A stretch of DNA of 64,000 nt from Pseudomonas sp. B21-023 (GTDB lineage Bacteria > Pseudomonadota > Gammaproteobacteria > Pseudomonadales > Pseudomonadaceae), in assembly GCF_024749165.1 (NCBI RefSeq), contig NZ_CP087190.1:3259501-3323500 (forward strand), written 5' to 3'. Both the position numbers and the translations under genes were made by a program. Numbering within the stretch: the stretch's first letter is position 1; every line of letters begins with the position of its first letter. This document shows, in pieces, positions 1 through 10,885 of the stretch. Under the pieces are notes generated by a model. That model had not been told where the DNA came from, did no database searches, and saw only the letters and a list, made by a program, of their open reading frames with translations.

Positions 1-212
1 GCGCTGCCCAGGTTGAGCTGGCAGGCAGCATCGTTGCAGGCGTGGCAGGCCACGCACTTCTCGGTGAAGATCGGTTGGATATCCCGGGTGTATGAAATCG
101 TAGGGCTCGATTGGGGGGCCTGCCCGAACGCCGCGCCACTGATGAGCAAGGCGAAGGCGCTGGCAAGTATGCGATGCAGCATGTGCCGAATGTCCTGGTT
201 ACTTGAAGCCAT
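1..212 (-). CDS. cti: Fatty acid cis/trans isomerase, N-terminal part (cut by window edge)
   Basis: The reverse strand encodes about 70 residues: a hydrophobic signal peptide (MLHRILASAFALLISGAAFG) followed by YTRDIQPIFTEKCVACHAC. CVACH is a c-type heme attachment motif, as in the periplasmic Cti of P. putida, which converts cis- to trans-unsaturated membrane fatty acids under solvent or heat stress. In P. putida cti lies beside metH, as here. The ATG at 212 gives ten extra residues before the signal peptide and the ATG at 182 starts directly on it. Neither has a convincing ribosome binding site, so the start is open. The rest of the gene lies outside the window. The assignment rests on the heme motif, export signal and neighbour, not on the isomerase domain, which is not visible. 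Confidence 0.8.
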   Translation of the reverse strand, partial: MASSNQDIRHMLHRILASAFALLISGAAFGQAPQSSPTISYTRDIQPIFTEKCVACHACNDAACQLNLGS

Positions 213-355
213 CACGATGTGCCTGGCGGGTCCTGAGGTGTTGGGGGCGTCGCGCTAACATGAGGGAAATTCATGCGAATGGGCGATACGCCTAAAATCC
301 GTGCAGCTTTGTTATTATTCGGCACCTTCTGTTATTTGCCCGACCAGGTAGTCCT
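213..355. promoter_or_regulatory. Divergent cti-metH intergenic region
   Basis: These 143 bp separate two divergent genes and must hold both promoters. The AT-rich stretch around 311-337 (TTTGTTATTATTC and TTCTGTTATTTG) is the likely metH promoter core. The metH ribosome binding site is probably AGG at 347-349. There is too little room for a cobalamin riboswitch, and I see none. Confidence 0.4.
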
Positions 356-4063
<3,708 letters not shown>

Positions 4064-4087
4064 CCACACCGGGGCTGCTTTGCAGCC

Positions 4088-4158
4088 CATCGCCGGCAAG
4101 CCGGCTCCCACAGGGTGACGACTGCACAGCACCTGTGGGAGCCGGCTTGCCGGCGATG
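4088..4158. repeat. REP palindrome pair (BIME-like)
   Basis: Two REP units face each other, 4088-4114 (CATCGCCGGCAAGCCGGCTC and on) and 4132-4158, its reverse complement over 27 bases. A 17-bp linker separates them. The pair sits between metH and the next gene and could form a long stem in the metH 3' UTR. It is of the Pseudomonas REP family repeated at six or more places in this window. Confidence 0.85.
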
Positions 4159-4208
4159 GGCCGCAGGGCGGCCCCGCGTTCCCCCGACACATGCACAAGG
4201 ACCCCAGC

Positions 4209-5321
4209 ATGTCTCCCCGAATCCTGGTGATCGGCGCCTACGGCAACTTCGGCCGTATCATCTGCCGCCACCTGAACCAGATGCCCGCCGTGCAACTGGT
4301 GATCGCCGGCCGCAATGCCGACAGCCTCTCGCAACTGGCCGCACGGTTGAACGGCAGCGAAGGCTGGTGCGGCGACGCCATGGCCCCAGGCTTCGCCCAA
4401 GCCCTACGCGACCTGCGCATCGACTGGGTGATCCACACCGGCGGCCCCTTCCAGGGCCAGCCCTACCGCGTGGCCGAAGCCTGCATCGAAGCCGGCAGCC
4501 ACTATTGCGACCTGTCCGACTGCCGGCTGTTCGTCAATGGTATCGCCCAACTGAACGAACGTGCCCGCGAGGCCCAGGTCACCCTGCTCAGTGGCTGCAG
4601 TTCGGTGCCGAGCCTGTCGTCGGCGATTCTCGACGAGCAGCGCCATCACTTCGGCCGCATCGACCGCATCGAGCACGGCATTTCGTCGTCGGCGAAGATG
4701 CCCGGCTTGTCCACCATCGAAGGCGTGCTGGCCTATGCCGGCCGGCCGATCCGCCAGTGGCGCGACGGCCGCCCGTGCAGCGTCGACGGTTGGCTCGGCC
4801 TGCAGCTGCGCCATCTGCCGGGCCTGGGCTGGCGCCTGCTGCACAACGTCGACGTGCCGGACATGGACATCTTCGCCCAACGCTATGGCGCCCGTGACCT
4901 GGCATTCAAGGCCGGCTCCGGGCTGATGCTCGGCGGCCTGGCCAACGCGACACTGGCGCGGCTGGTCAAGCTGGGCCTGGTGCGTGACCCGCTACCTTGG
5001 GCGCGACGCCTGCATCGGCTGGGCAGCCGCTTCGAACGCTGGGGCGATGGCAAGAGCGCGATGTACCTGGATGTCCGCGGGCTGGACCCGCAAGGGCAGC
5101 CACTGCGCCTGCAGGCCCAGGTCAGCGCCAGCGACGACAAGGGCCCGGAGATTCCCAGCTGCGCGGCGGTGGCGCTGATCGCCAGGGTCGTCGCAGGCTA
5201 CCAGCCTGAACCGGGCGCCCGCCCCTGCGTCGGCGAGATCAGCGTCGAACAGTACCTGGCGGCCATCGGCGAGCCGGACAAGGTGCGCTACAGCGTCGGC
5301 TTGCAGCGCAGGCGCGCCTGA
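4209..5321 (+). CDS. Saccharopine dehydrogenase-like NAD(P)-binding oxidoreductase
   Basis: The 370-residue protein starts with a Rossmann fold, PRILVIGAYGNFGRIICRHL, and GAYGNFG is the dinucleotide-binding glycine motif. The layout resembles the saccharopine dehydrogenase NADP-binding family: a Rossmann N-terminus, then VIHTGGPFQGQ and CIEAGSHYCDLSD segments typical of those proteins. Substrate and pathway are unknown; this is not the lysine-pathway enzyme itself. I chose the ATG at 4209 because AAGGA lies 7 bases upstream. The in-frame ATG at 4191 has no ribosome binding site. The DUF2269 gene follows after one base, so the two are almost surely cotranscribed. Confidence 0.75.
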   Translation: MSPRILVIGAYGNFGRIICRHLNQMPAVQLVIAGRNADSLSQLAARLNGSEGWCGDAMAPGFAQALRDLRIDWVIHTGGPFQGQPYRVAEACIEAGSHYCDLSDCRLFVNGIAQLNERAREAQVTLLSGCSSVPSLSSAILDEQRHHFGRIDRIEHGISSSAKMPGLSTIEGVLAYAGRPIRQWRDGRPCSVDGWLGLQLRHLPGLGWRLLHNVDVPDMDIFAQRYGARDLAFKAGSGLMLGGLANATLARLVKLGLVRDPLPWARRLHRLGSRFERWGDGKSAMYLDVRGLDPQGQPLRLQAQVSASDDKGPEIPSCAAVALIARVVAGYQPEPGARPCVGEISVEQYLAAIGEPDKVRYSVGLQRRRA

Positions 5322-5322
5322 G

Positions 5323-5802
5323 ATGAGCTACCTGCTGCTCAAGTACCTGCACATCATCGCCGCGGTATTTCTCTTCGGCTTCGGCATGGGCTCGTACCTG
5401 TACCTGATTGCCGCCAATCGCAGCGGCGATCCGCGGGTGATCGCCGCTGTGGCGCGGATGGTGGTGCGCTTCGACGCCTGGATCACCACGCCGGCGGGCG
5501 TACTGCAACTGCTGACCGGCTACGCCATGGTCAGCATGGGCGGCATGCCGTGGTCCGCCGACTGGCTACGCGCCGCGCTGCTGATCTTCTTCGCGGTCGG
5601 CGCCTTGTGGCTGCCGGTGTTGCTGTTGCAAAAACGCCTGCACACCCTTGCCGTCCAGGCGGTCGACAGCGGCGCGGCCCTGGGCCAGGCCTACCAGCGG
5701 CTGTATCGCCCATGGCTGTGGATGGGGGTGGTGGGGTTTGCCGGGATGTTCCTGATCGTGCTGGTGATGGTTACCAAACAGGCGCCATGGCAGTGGCTTT
5801 GA
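5323..5802 (+). CDS. DUF2269-family integral membrane protein
   Basis: The 159-residue protein has about four hydrophobic segments: LHIIAAVFLFGFGMGSYLYL near residues 9-28, then about 50-70, 80-100 and 135-155. The opening LKYLHIIAAVFLFG with a glycine- and histidine-bearing first helix is typical of DUF2269 inner-membrane proteins, whose function is not established. It starts one base after the stop of the upstream oxidoreductase, suggesting an operon in which this may be a membrane partner of that enzyme. That partnership is inference only. Confidence 0.75.
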   Translation: MSYLLLKYLHIIAAVFLFGFGMGSYLYLIAANRSGDPRVIAAVARMVVRFDAWITTPAGVLQLLTGYAMVSMGGMPWSADWLRAALLIFFAVGALWLPVLLLQKRLHTLAVQAVDSGAALGQAYQRLYRPWLWMGVVGFAGMFLIVLVMVTKQAPWQWL

Positions 5803-5964
5803 TACGCCAAGAAAATATTTCTACATCCAAGCAAAAAGCGAGTAGAAGTTTTTCCTGAAAGCCCCACAAGCTGGAAAAATTGGAAAACATTCATATCACC
5901 ATTTCCCTAGCATGAGTCCATGGATGCCGACAGGCGGCGTCCACGCACGGACCCGCCCTTGATC

Positions 5965-7119
5965 ATGCCCAGCACCCTGCTCTACTTCGATTACGCCGCC
6001 ACCACGCCGGTCGATGACCAAGTCATCGCCGCCATGCTCACCTGCCTGGGCCGTGAGTCGAACTTCGGCAACCCCGCCTCCAGCGGCCATTCCCACGGCC
6101 AGGCGGCCCGCGAAGCCGTCGAACATTCCCGCTATCAGGTGGCCGTGCAGGTCGGCGCGCAGCCCGACGAGCTGGTCTGGACCTCCGGCGCCACCGAATC
6201 GAACAACCTCGCGCTCAAGGGCATCGCCCAGGGCTTCGCGCAGCCGGGGCATGTGATCACCAGCCAGCTTGAGCACAAGGCCATCCTAGACACCGCTGCC
6301 GAACTGGAGCGCCTGGGCTGGGCGGTGACCCGCCTGGCCCCGGATGCCCGAGGGTTGATCCAGCCCCAAGCGGTCCAGGCCGCGCTGCGCCCGGACACCC
6401 GCCTGGTATCGCTGATGGCGGTGAACAACGAACTGGGCACGGTGACCGACTTTGCCGCTATCGGGGCAATCGTCCGCGAACACGGTGCGCTTTTGCACGT
6501 GGACGCGGCGCAGGCAGTGGGCAAGGTTCGGATCGACCTGGCGCAGCAGGCGGTCGACCTGATGTCGTTCTCGGCACACAAGGTCTATGGTCCCAAGGGC
6601 ATCGGTGCCCTCTACGTCGGCCCTCGCGCCCGCCCGGCGATGCGTGCGCAGATGCACGGCGGCGGCCATGAGCGCGGCCTGCGCTCTGGCACCCTGGCCA
6701 CCCACCAGATCGTCGGCATGGGCAGCGCTTTCGCCCTGGCCGGCCAGCCCGGCGCGGCAGAGTACCAGCGCCTGGAGCAACTCGCCCGGCGCTTGCGCGA
6801 CGGCCTGCTGGCAATGCCCGGGGTCACGCTCAACGGCTGTGCGGTGCAGCGCATTCCCCACACCCTCAACCTGTGCATCGACGCCAAGGGCTTCAACAGC
6901 CTGGCCCTGGCGGGCGAGCTGGCGCTGTCGAGCACTTCGGCGTGCAACTCGGCGAGCAATGCGGCGTCCCACGTGCTGCTGGCCCTCGGCCTCGACGAGC
7001 GCCAGGCGCGCAACAGCGTGCGCCTGAGCGTCGGGCGCTACACCAGCGAAGCGGACGTGGACACGGCGCTGGCGGTGTTTGGCCGGGTGATCGGCGCGGC
7101 GGCAGTAGCGCTCTGGTAG
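5965..7119 (+). CDS. Class V aminotransferase / cysteine desulfurase (IscS/NifS-like)
   Basis: This PLP enzyme probably takes sulfur from cysteine, giving alanine and an enzyme persulfide. Visible features in 384 residues are YFDYAATTPVD at the N-terminus, TSGATESNNLALKG, the H of TSQLEHKA, the PLP lysine in SFSAHKVYGPKG (about K206) and a cysteine in STSACNSAS (about C327) on the catalytic loop. It stands alone, without iscR, iscU or suf genes, so it is a second, non-housekeeping desulfurase, perhaps for tRNA or cofactor thiolation. The frame is open back to an ATG at 5920, but family N-termini begin near MPSTLLYFDYAATTP, so I use 5965. No clear ribosome binding site decides it. Confidence 0.85.
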   Translation: MPSTLLYFDYAATTPVDDQVIAAMLTCLGRESNFGNPASSGHSHGQAAREAVEHSRYQVAVQVGAQPDELVWTSGATESNNLALKGIAQGFAQPGHVITSQLEHKAILDTAAELERLGWAVTRLAPDARGLIQPQAVQAALRPDTRLVSLMAVNNELGTVTDFAAIGAIVREHGALLHVDAAQAVGKVRIDLAQQAVDLMSFSAHKVYGPKGIGALYVGPRARPAMRAQMHGGGHERGLRSGTLATHQIVGMGSAFALAGQPGAAEYQRLEQLARRLRDGLLAMPGVTLNGCAVQRIPHTLNLCIDAKGFNSLALAGELALSSTSACNSASNAASHVLLALGLDERQARNSVRLSVGRYTSEADVDTALAVFGRVIGAAAVALW

Positions 7120-7161
7120 GGCAGCACTTTCGCAGGCGGGAACGGCGCCGCTGACGCGCCG

Positions 7162-7245
7162 CATCGCCGGCAAGCTGGCTCCCACAGGGATGGCGCCTGG
7201 CTTGAGGCCGGTGCGGTCGGGGTGGGAGCCGGCTTGCCGGCGATG
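7162..7245. repeat. REP palindrome pair
   Basis: Inverted REP units lie at 7162-7188 (CATCGCCGGCAAGCTGGCTC and on) and 7222-7245 (GTGGGAGCCGGCTTGCCGGC and on), with a 33-bp linker. They sit between the 3' ends of the desulfurase gene and the TonB-receptor remnant, which are convergent. Confidence 0.8.
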
Positions 7246-7280
7246 AGGCCCGCACAGCCAACACACGTACCGTTTAGACC

Positions 7281-7894
7281 TCAGAAATCAATGCTCCCCG
7301 AGAACTTCACCAGCCGCGGGTCGCCCTGGGTCAAATACCCCCCATTGGCCGACGCCCAATAGTTCTTGTCGGTCAGGTTCTCCACGTTGACCCGCAGGGT
7401 CACCGCCTTTTCCTGCACCTTGAAGCGATAGCGCGCGCCAACGTCGAAACGGTTCCAGGTCGGCAGGCTCAGGGTGTTGGCCGGGTTGGCGTACTGCCCG
7501 CCGGTGCGCAGCATGCGCGCATTGAGCGCCACGCCCTCCAGCCCCGGCACATCCCAATCGACACTGGCATTGAGCTGGAAGGTCGGCACGCCTACCGCGT
7601 GGTTGCCATCGGCCGTGCCGCCCTGGGTGTTTTTCAGCTCGGTGTCCATGCGCGTGCCACCGGCCATCAACCGCAGCCCCGGCAGCGGCTCGCCGAACAC
7701 ACTGAGCTCAAGCCCCTTGTTGACCTGCTCGCCATCCTGGACGAACACATTGCCGTCGACGAAGCCATCGGTGGGCCGCTCGATGCGGAACACCGCCAGG
7801 TTGGCGCCGAAGGTCTGGTAATCGAGCTTGCCCCCGCCTCCACCTGTTTGGTCTTGGCCGGCGGGAACAATTGATACGGGCAGGCACGTGTCAT
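7281..7894 (-). pseudogene. Remnant of a TonB-dependent siderophore receptor
   Basis: Read on the reverse strand, an ATG at 7894 gives MTRACPYQLFPPAKTKQVEAG. The frame then breaks in a run of Cs at 7831-7835. In the next frame the reading continues as GKLDYQTFGANLAVFRIERP and runs to LVKFSGSIDF and a stop at 7281. That end, with VENLTDKNYWAS and a terminal phenylalanine, is the C-terminal beta-barrel of a TonB-dependent outer-membrane receptor. Only about 200 of the usual 700-800 residues remain, so the plug and most of the barrel are missing. Restoring one G in the run repairs the frame but not the deletion. A Fur-like box upstream suggests it was once iron-regulated. Confidence 0.85.
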
Positions 7895-7968
7895 GGAGGG
7901 CTCCCGGGAAGGGTCAGGGCCGTCCTGGCGGATGAGAAACTTGAAGTGACTGAATAGTGTTTCTAGCC

Positions 7969-7987
7969 GATAGTGCGAATTATTACC
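7969..7987 (-). promoter_or_regulatory. Fur-box-like sequence upstream of the TonB receptor remnant
   Basis: GGTAATAATTCGCACTATC on the reverse strand matches the classical Fur consensus GATAATGATAATCATTATC at 13 of 19 positions. It lies about 75 bp before the remnant's ATG at 7894, where an iron-regulated promoter would be expected. It is also in the divergent region of the CAP-domain gene, so it might still act there. It is a match by eye only. Confidence 0.4.
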
Positions 7988-8152
7988 AAAAAACCGCACT
8001 TTTTTGCCGACCAGCGGTCTACCCCCTCTTTTGCCGACTGCAATCGATTGCAAGGCTTGGTTTTCATACCGCACAGGGCCGGGCCAAAAGCCTTGCGCTT
8101 GTGTAGGATGGGCAGCGCAGATCCAGACGCTGCCAGTTACAGGGAGATCCAC

Positions 8153-9007
8153 ATGCGCGTCCCATCCGTTGCCTGCCTCGGCCTGATGCTGGGCCTGCTT
8201 GCCGCCCCCGGCAGCCAGGCGTATGCCGGCGAAGAAGCGCAACTGATCGATACGATCAACGTCTACCGCAGTCAGGCCCAGCGCTGCGGCGGCGAGGCTT
8301 CGCTGGAGCTGCCGCCGCTCAACAGCGACACCCGCCTGGCGCTGTCGCCGGAGGGCACCCGCGACCTGCAGCAGGCCATGACCCGCGCCGCCTACCCGAT
8401 GGTCAACGTGCAGGCCATCAGCCTGTCCGGCCCACGGGATGCCAAGGCGGCGATGAAAGCCATCGAGGAGAGCTTCTGCCAGGTGGTGCTCGACCCGCAG
8501 TTCGTCGATATCGGGGTCAGCCAGGAGGGTCGCGACTGGCGCATCGTCCTGGCCCGCCCGCTGCTCAGCGGGCGCCTGGGCGACTGGCAGGCCGAAGGGC
8601 AGAAGCTGTTGCAGGAAATCAACGCCGCGCGCAACCTGCCGCGCCAGTGCGGCGGCCAGCCCTACCCCGCCGCCCCGGCGCTGGCCTGGAGCGCGACCCT
8701 GGCCGGCGTCGCCGCCAACCACACCCGGGCCATGGCCAACCAGAACTTCTTCGACCATATCGACCGCGATGGCCGCACGCCGGGCGACCGCGCGGAACTG
8801 GCCGGCTACCTGTATCGGCAGATCGGCGAGAACATCGCCGCCGGGCGCGATACCGCGCGCAAGGTGGTCGACGGCTGGCTGGCCAGCCCTGGGCACTGCG
8901 CCACGCTGATGAACGCGGACTTCCGTGAACTGGGGGCGGCGTATGCGGTGGACCCGAAGAGTGACGCGGGGATCTACTGGACGGGGTTATTCGGTACGCC
9001 GCAGTAA
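8153..9007 (+). CDS. Secreted CAP (SCP/PR1)-domain protein
   Basis: The 284-residue protein has a signal peptide (VACLGLMLGLLAAPGSQAYA) and a C-terminal CAP domain at about 150-284: INAARNLPRQCGG, then ANHTRAMANQNFFDHID, RQIGENIAAG, GWLASPGHCATLM and a closing GIYWTGLFG. The region about 27-145 looks like a second, degenerate copy (INVYRSQAQRCGG, then FCQVVLDPQFVDIGV) lacking the histidine- and glutamate-bearing helices. CAP proteins are extracytoplasmic with varied roles, and none can be assigned here. The start at 8153 has AGGGAG upstream; the longer frame from 7973 would bury the signal peptide and is rejected. It is divergent from the receptor remnant. Confidence 0.85.
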   Translation: MRVPSVACLGLMLGLLAAPGSQAYAGEEAQLIDTINVYRSQAQRCGGEASLELPPLNSDTRLALSPEGTRDLQQAMTRAAYPMVNVQAISLSGPRDAKAAMKAIEESFCQVVLDPQFVDIGVSQEGRDWRIVLARPLLSGRLGDWQAEGQKLLQEINAARNLPRQCGGQPYPAAPALAWSATLAGVAANHTRAMANQNFFDHIDRDGRTPGDRAELAGYLYRQIGENIAAGRDTARKVVDGWLASPGHCATLMNADFRELGAAYAVDPKSDAGIYWTGLFGTPQ

Positions 9008-9012
9008 CCCCA

Positions 9013-9086
9013 CATCGCGGGGCAAGCCCGCCCCCACGCCCCGCACGCCGCGGGTCAGACGCTGGCAGCGGGCTTGCCCCGCGATG
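9013..9086. repeat. REP pair running into the 3' end of the AraC gene
   Basis: One unit at 9013-9037 (CATCGCGGGGCAAGCCCGCC and on) faces a second at 9068-9086 (GCGGGCTTGCCCCGCGATG). The second lies inside the coding end of the AraC-type regulator on the reverse strand and specifies its last residues. Confidence 0.75.
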
Positions 9087-10056
9087 AGTCCGGCTCGGAC
9101 CTGCGCAGCGCCAGCGCCGTACAACCGAAGCGCCGCCGCACCCACTTGCCCAGGTAACTGGCATCGCCCATGCCCACTTCATCGGCGATCTGCGCCAGGC
9201 TGTGGCTGGAGTTGAGCAACCGCCAGCGCGCCTGCTGCAGGCGCAGCTCCTGCCACCAGGCCTTGGCGCTCATGCCATGGCAGGCCTGGAACTGGCGGTC
9301 GAGCTGGCGCCGGCTGATCCCCAGCTCCGCCGCCAGCGCCTCCACCGGCAGCCGCGCCGCCAGGTGATGGCGCATCAGCGCCGTGGCCCGTTGCACCTGG
9401 CGCCCCTCCCCGGCGCCGGCCTCCAGCGAGCGCAAGGCGTGGCGGCTGTCGCGGCTTTCATCCACCAGCATGTCGGCCAGGCCCTTGAGCGCTCGGGCGC
9501 GGCCGCTGGCGCGGGCGATCAGCTCCACCGCCAGGTCGATGGCCGCCGTGCCGCCGGCGCAGGTGATACGGCTGCCGTCGAAGCAATACAACTGCCCGGT
9601 CAGCAGCCGCACACGGGGAAACGCCACGCGAAACTCGGCCTCATGACGCCAGTGCACCACCACCTGATGACCGTCCAGCAGGCCACAGGCCGCCAGCAGG
9701 AAGGCCGCGTTGTCGACGCAGACCAGCCTCACCCCCGCCATGGCCGCCTGTTTCAGCAAGGCCCGGTAGCGTGGCGCCAATGCCGCCGTGGCGCTGGCAT
9801 TGCGCCCGCCGAACAGCACCAGATGGTCGTAGGCACTCCAGTCGACCTGCGCGGACGTCGCCTCCACTTGCACCATGGCCCCACTGCTGGACGGCACAGG
9901 CGCCAGGTCCAGGCCGATCACGGTCCAGCGGCAGTAGCGCTGGCGGCTGTAGTCCTCGTCGTCGGCGGAAAAGCGCAGCTTGTCGAGGAAGGCGCCGAAG
10001 GGCAGCAAGGCGAATTCCGGCAGCGGCAGGATCAGCAGACGCAGGTCGGGTGTCAT
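9055..10056 (-). CDS. GlxA-type AraC-family transcriptional regulator
   Basis: The 333-residue protein has an N-terminal DJ-1/PfpI-like domain (about 5-190, including DHLVLFGGRN, RLVCVDNAAFLLAACGLLDG and TCAGGTAAIDLAVELI) and a C-terminal AraC double helix-turn-helix (about 225-320, LPVEALAAELGISRRQLDRQF and IADEVGMGDASYLGKWVRRRFG). This is the architecture of GlxA/CdhR regulators, which often control catabolism of quaternary amines or amino acids. The effector is unknown. It is divergent from a LysE-type exporter 98 bp away, its most likely target. The last dozen residues (DSSRGKPAASV) come from a REP unit and are probably not functional. Confidence 0.88.
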   Translation of the reverse strand: MTPDLRLLILPLPEFALLPFGAFLDKLRFSADDEDYSRQRYCRWTVIGLDLAPVPSSSGAMVQVEATSAQVDWSAYDHLVLFGGRNASATAALAPRYRALLKQAAMAGVRLVCVDNAAFLLAACGLLDGHQVVVHWRHEAEFRVAFPRVRLLTGQLYCFDGSRITCAGGTAAIDLAVELIARASGRARALKGLADMLVDESRDSRHALRSLEAGAGEGRQVQRATALMRHHLAARLPVEALAAELGISRRQLDRQFQACHGMSAKAWWQELRLQQARWRLLNSSHSLAQIADEVGMGDASYLGKWVRRRFGCTALALRRSEPDSSRGKPAASV

Positions 10057-10154
10057 GGCAATGTCCGGATATGACCATCAGTTGTCCGAATACTACCCTG
10101 CATTGCTACCACCCTGCCCTACACTGGCGCCCTCACCACCGACAAGGCAAACCC

Positions 10155-10766
10155 ATGGCACTCGACACCTGGCTCATCTACCTGCTCGCCAGCATCGGCC
10201 TGTCCCTTACTCCAGGCCCCAACAGCCTGCTGGCCCTGACCCATGGCGCGCTGTACGGCGCCCGGCGCACGCTGTTCACCATCGGCGGCGGAGTGTTCGG
10301 TTTCAGCGCCCTGATCGCCCTGACCATGTTCGGCCTGAGTGCCCTGCTGCAGGCCTCGGCCTCGGTGCTGACGGTGCTCAAGTGGGTGGGCGGGGCCTAC
10401 CTGGTCTGGCTGGGGATCCAGCTGTGGCGCACCCCGGCGCTGCATCTCGAGTTGCCCCGCGGCAGTACCGCGCTGAGCAATGCCGGGCTGTTCCGCCAGG
10501 GCTGCCTGTCGGCGCTGGCCAACCCCAAGGTGCTGTTGTTCTATGGCGCGTTCCTGCCGCAATTCATCGACCCGCAGCGCGGCCTGCTGCTGCAGTTCGT
10601 GGTGATGGCGGCGACCTTCGCCAGTGTCGAGTGCCTGGTGGAGTACCTGCTGGCGCGCCTGGCATTTCGCATCCGGCCATGGCTGGCCAAGGGTGGCCGG
10701 GGGTTCAACCGTGCCTGTGGCGGCCTGTTTGCGCTGATCGGCGTGGCCCTGCCGTTGGGGCGCTGA
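10155..10766 (+). CDS. LysE/RhtB-family amino acid exporter
   Basis: The 203-residue inner-membrane protein has about six hydrophobic segments and the family signature SIGLSLTPGPNSLLALTHGALYGARRTL near the N-terminus, plus NPKVLLFYGAFLPQFIDP. These proteins export amino acids or related small metabolites; the substrate cannot be read from sequence. The start at 10155 has AAGG 7 bases upstream. It is divergent from the GlxA-type regulator, which probably controls it. A degenerate REP pair follows the stop codon. Confidence 0.88.
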   Translation: MALDTWLIYLLASIGLSLTPGPNSLLALTHGALYGARRTLFTIGGGVFGFSALIALTMFGLSALLQASASVLTVLKWVGGAYLVWLGIQLWRTPALHLELPRGSTALSNAGLFRQGCLSALANPKVLLFYGAFLPQFIDPQRGLLLQFVVMAATFASVECLVEYLLARLAFRIRPWLAKGGRGFNRACGGLFALIGVALPLGR

Positions 10767-10773
10767 ACGTATC

Positions 10774-10859
10774 TGCAGGTGCGGGCTTGCCCGCGATGGC
10801 ATTCGATCAGCCCAAGGCTGATACGTGATCAAACGCTATCGCGGGCAACCCTGCTCCCA
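10774..10859. repeat. Degenerate REP pair
   Basis: Unit 1 at 10774-10798 (GTGCGGGCTTGCCCGCGATG) faces a worn unit 2 at 10836-10859 (CTATCGCGGGCAACCCTGCT). They fill most of the 119-bp gap between the convergent LysE and Rhs genes, leaving no room for an immunity gene behind the Rhs C-terminus. Confidence 0.65.
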
Positions 10860-10885
10860 GCTACGCCTGGGGAGCGGCAAGGTCA

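Noticed and set aside
13..258. An 81-codon forward frame at the window start
   Set aside because: It is antisense to the cti signal peptide and heme motif, which are clear on the reverse strand.
213..355. Cobalamin riboswitch ahead of metH
   Set aside because: The 143-bp divergent gap is too short for the element plus promoter, and the conserved B12-box sequence is not seen.
10767..10885. A small immunity gene behind the Rhs gene
   Set aside because: Only 119 bp are available and most of it is a degenerate REP pair. No frame with a start and ribosome binding site is present.
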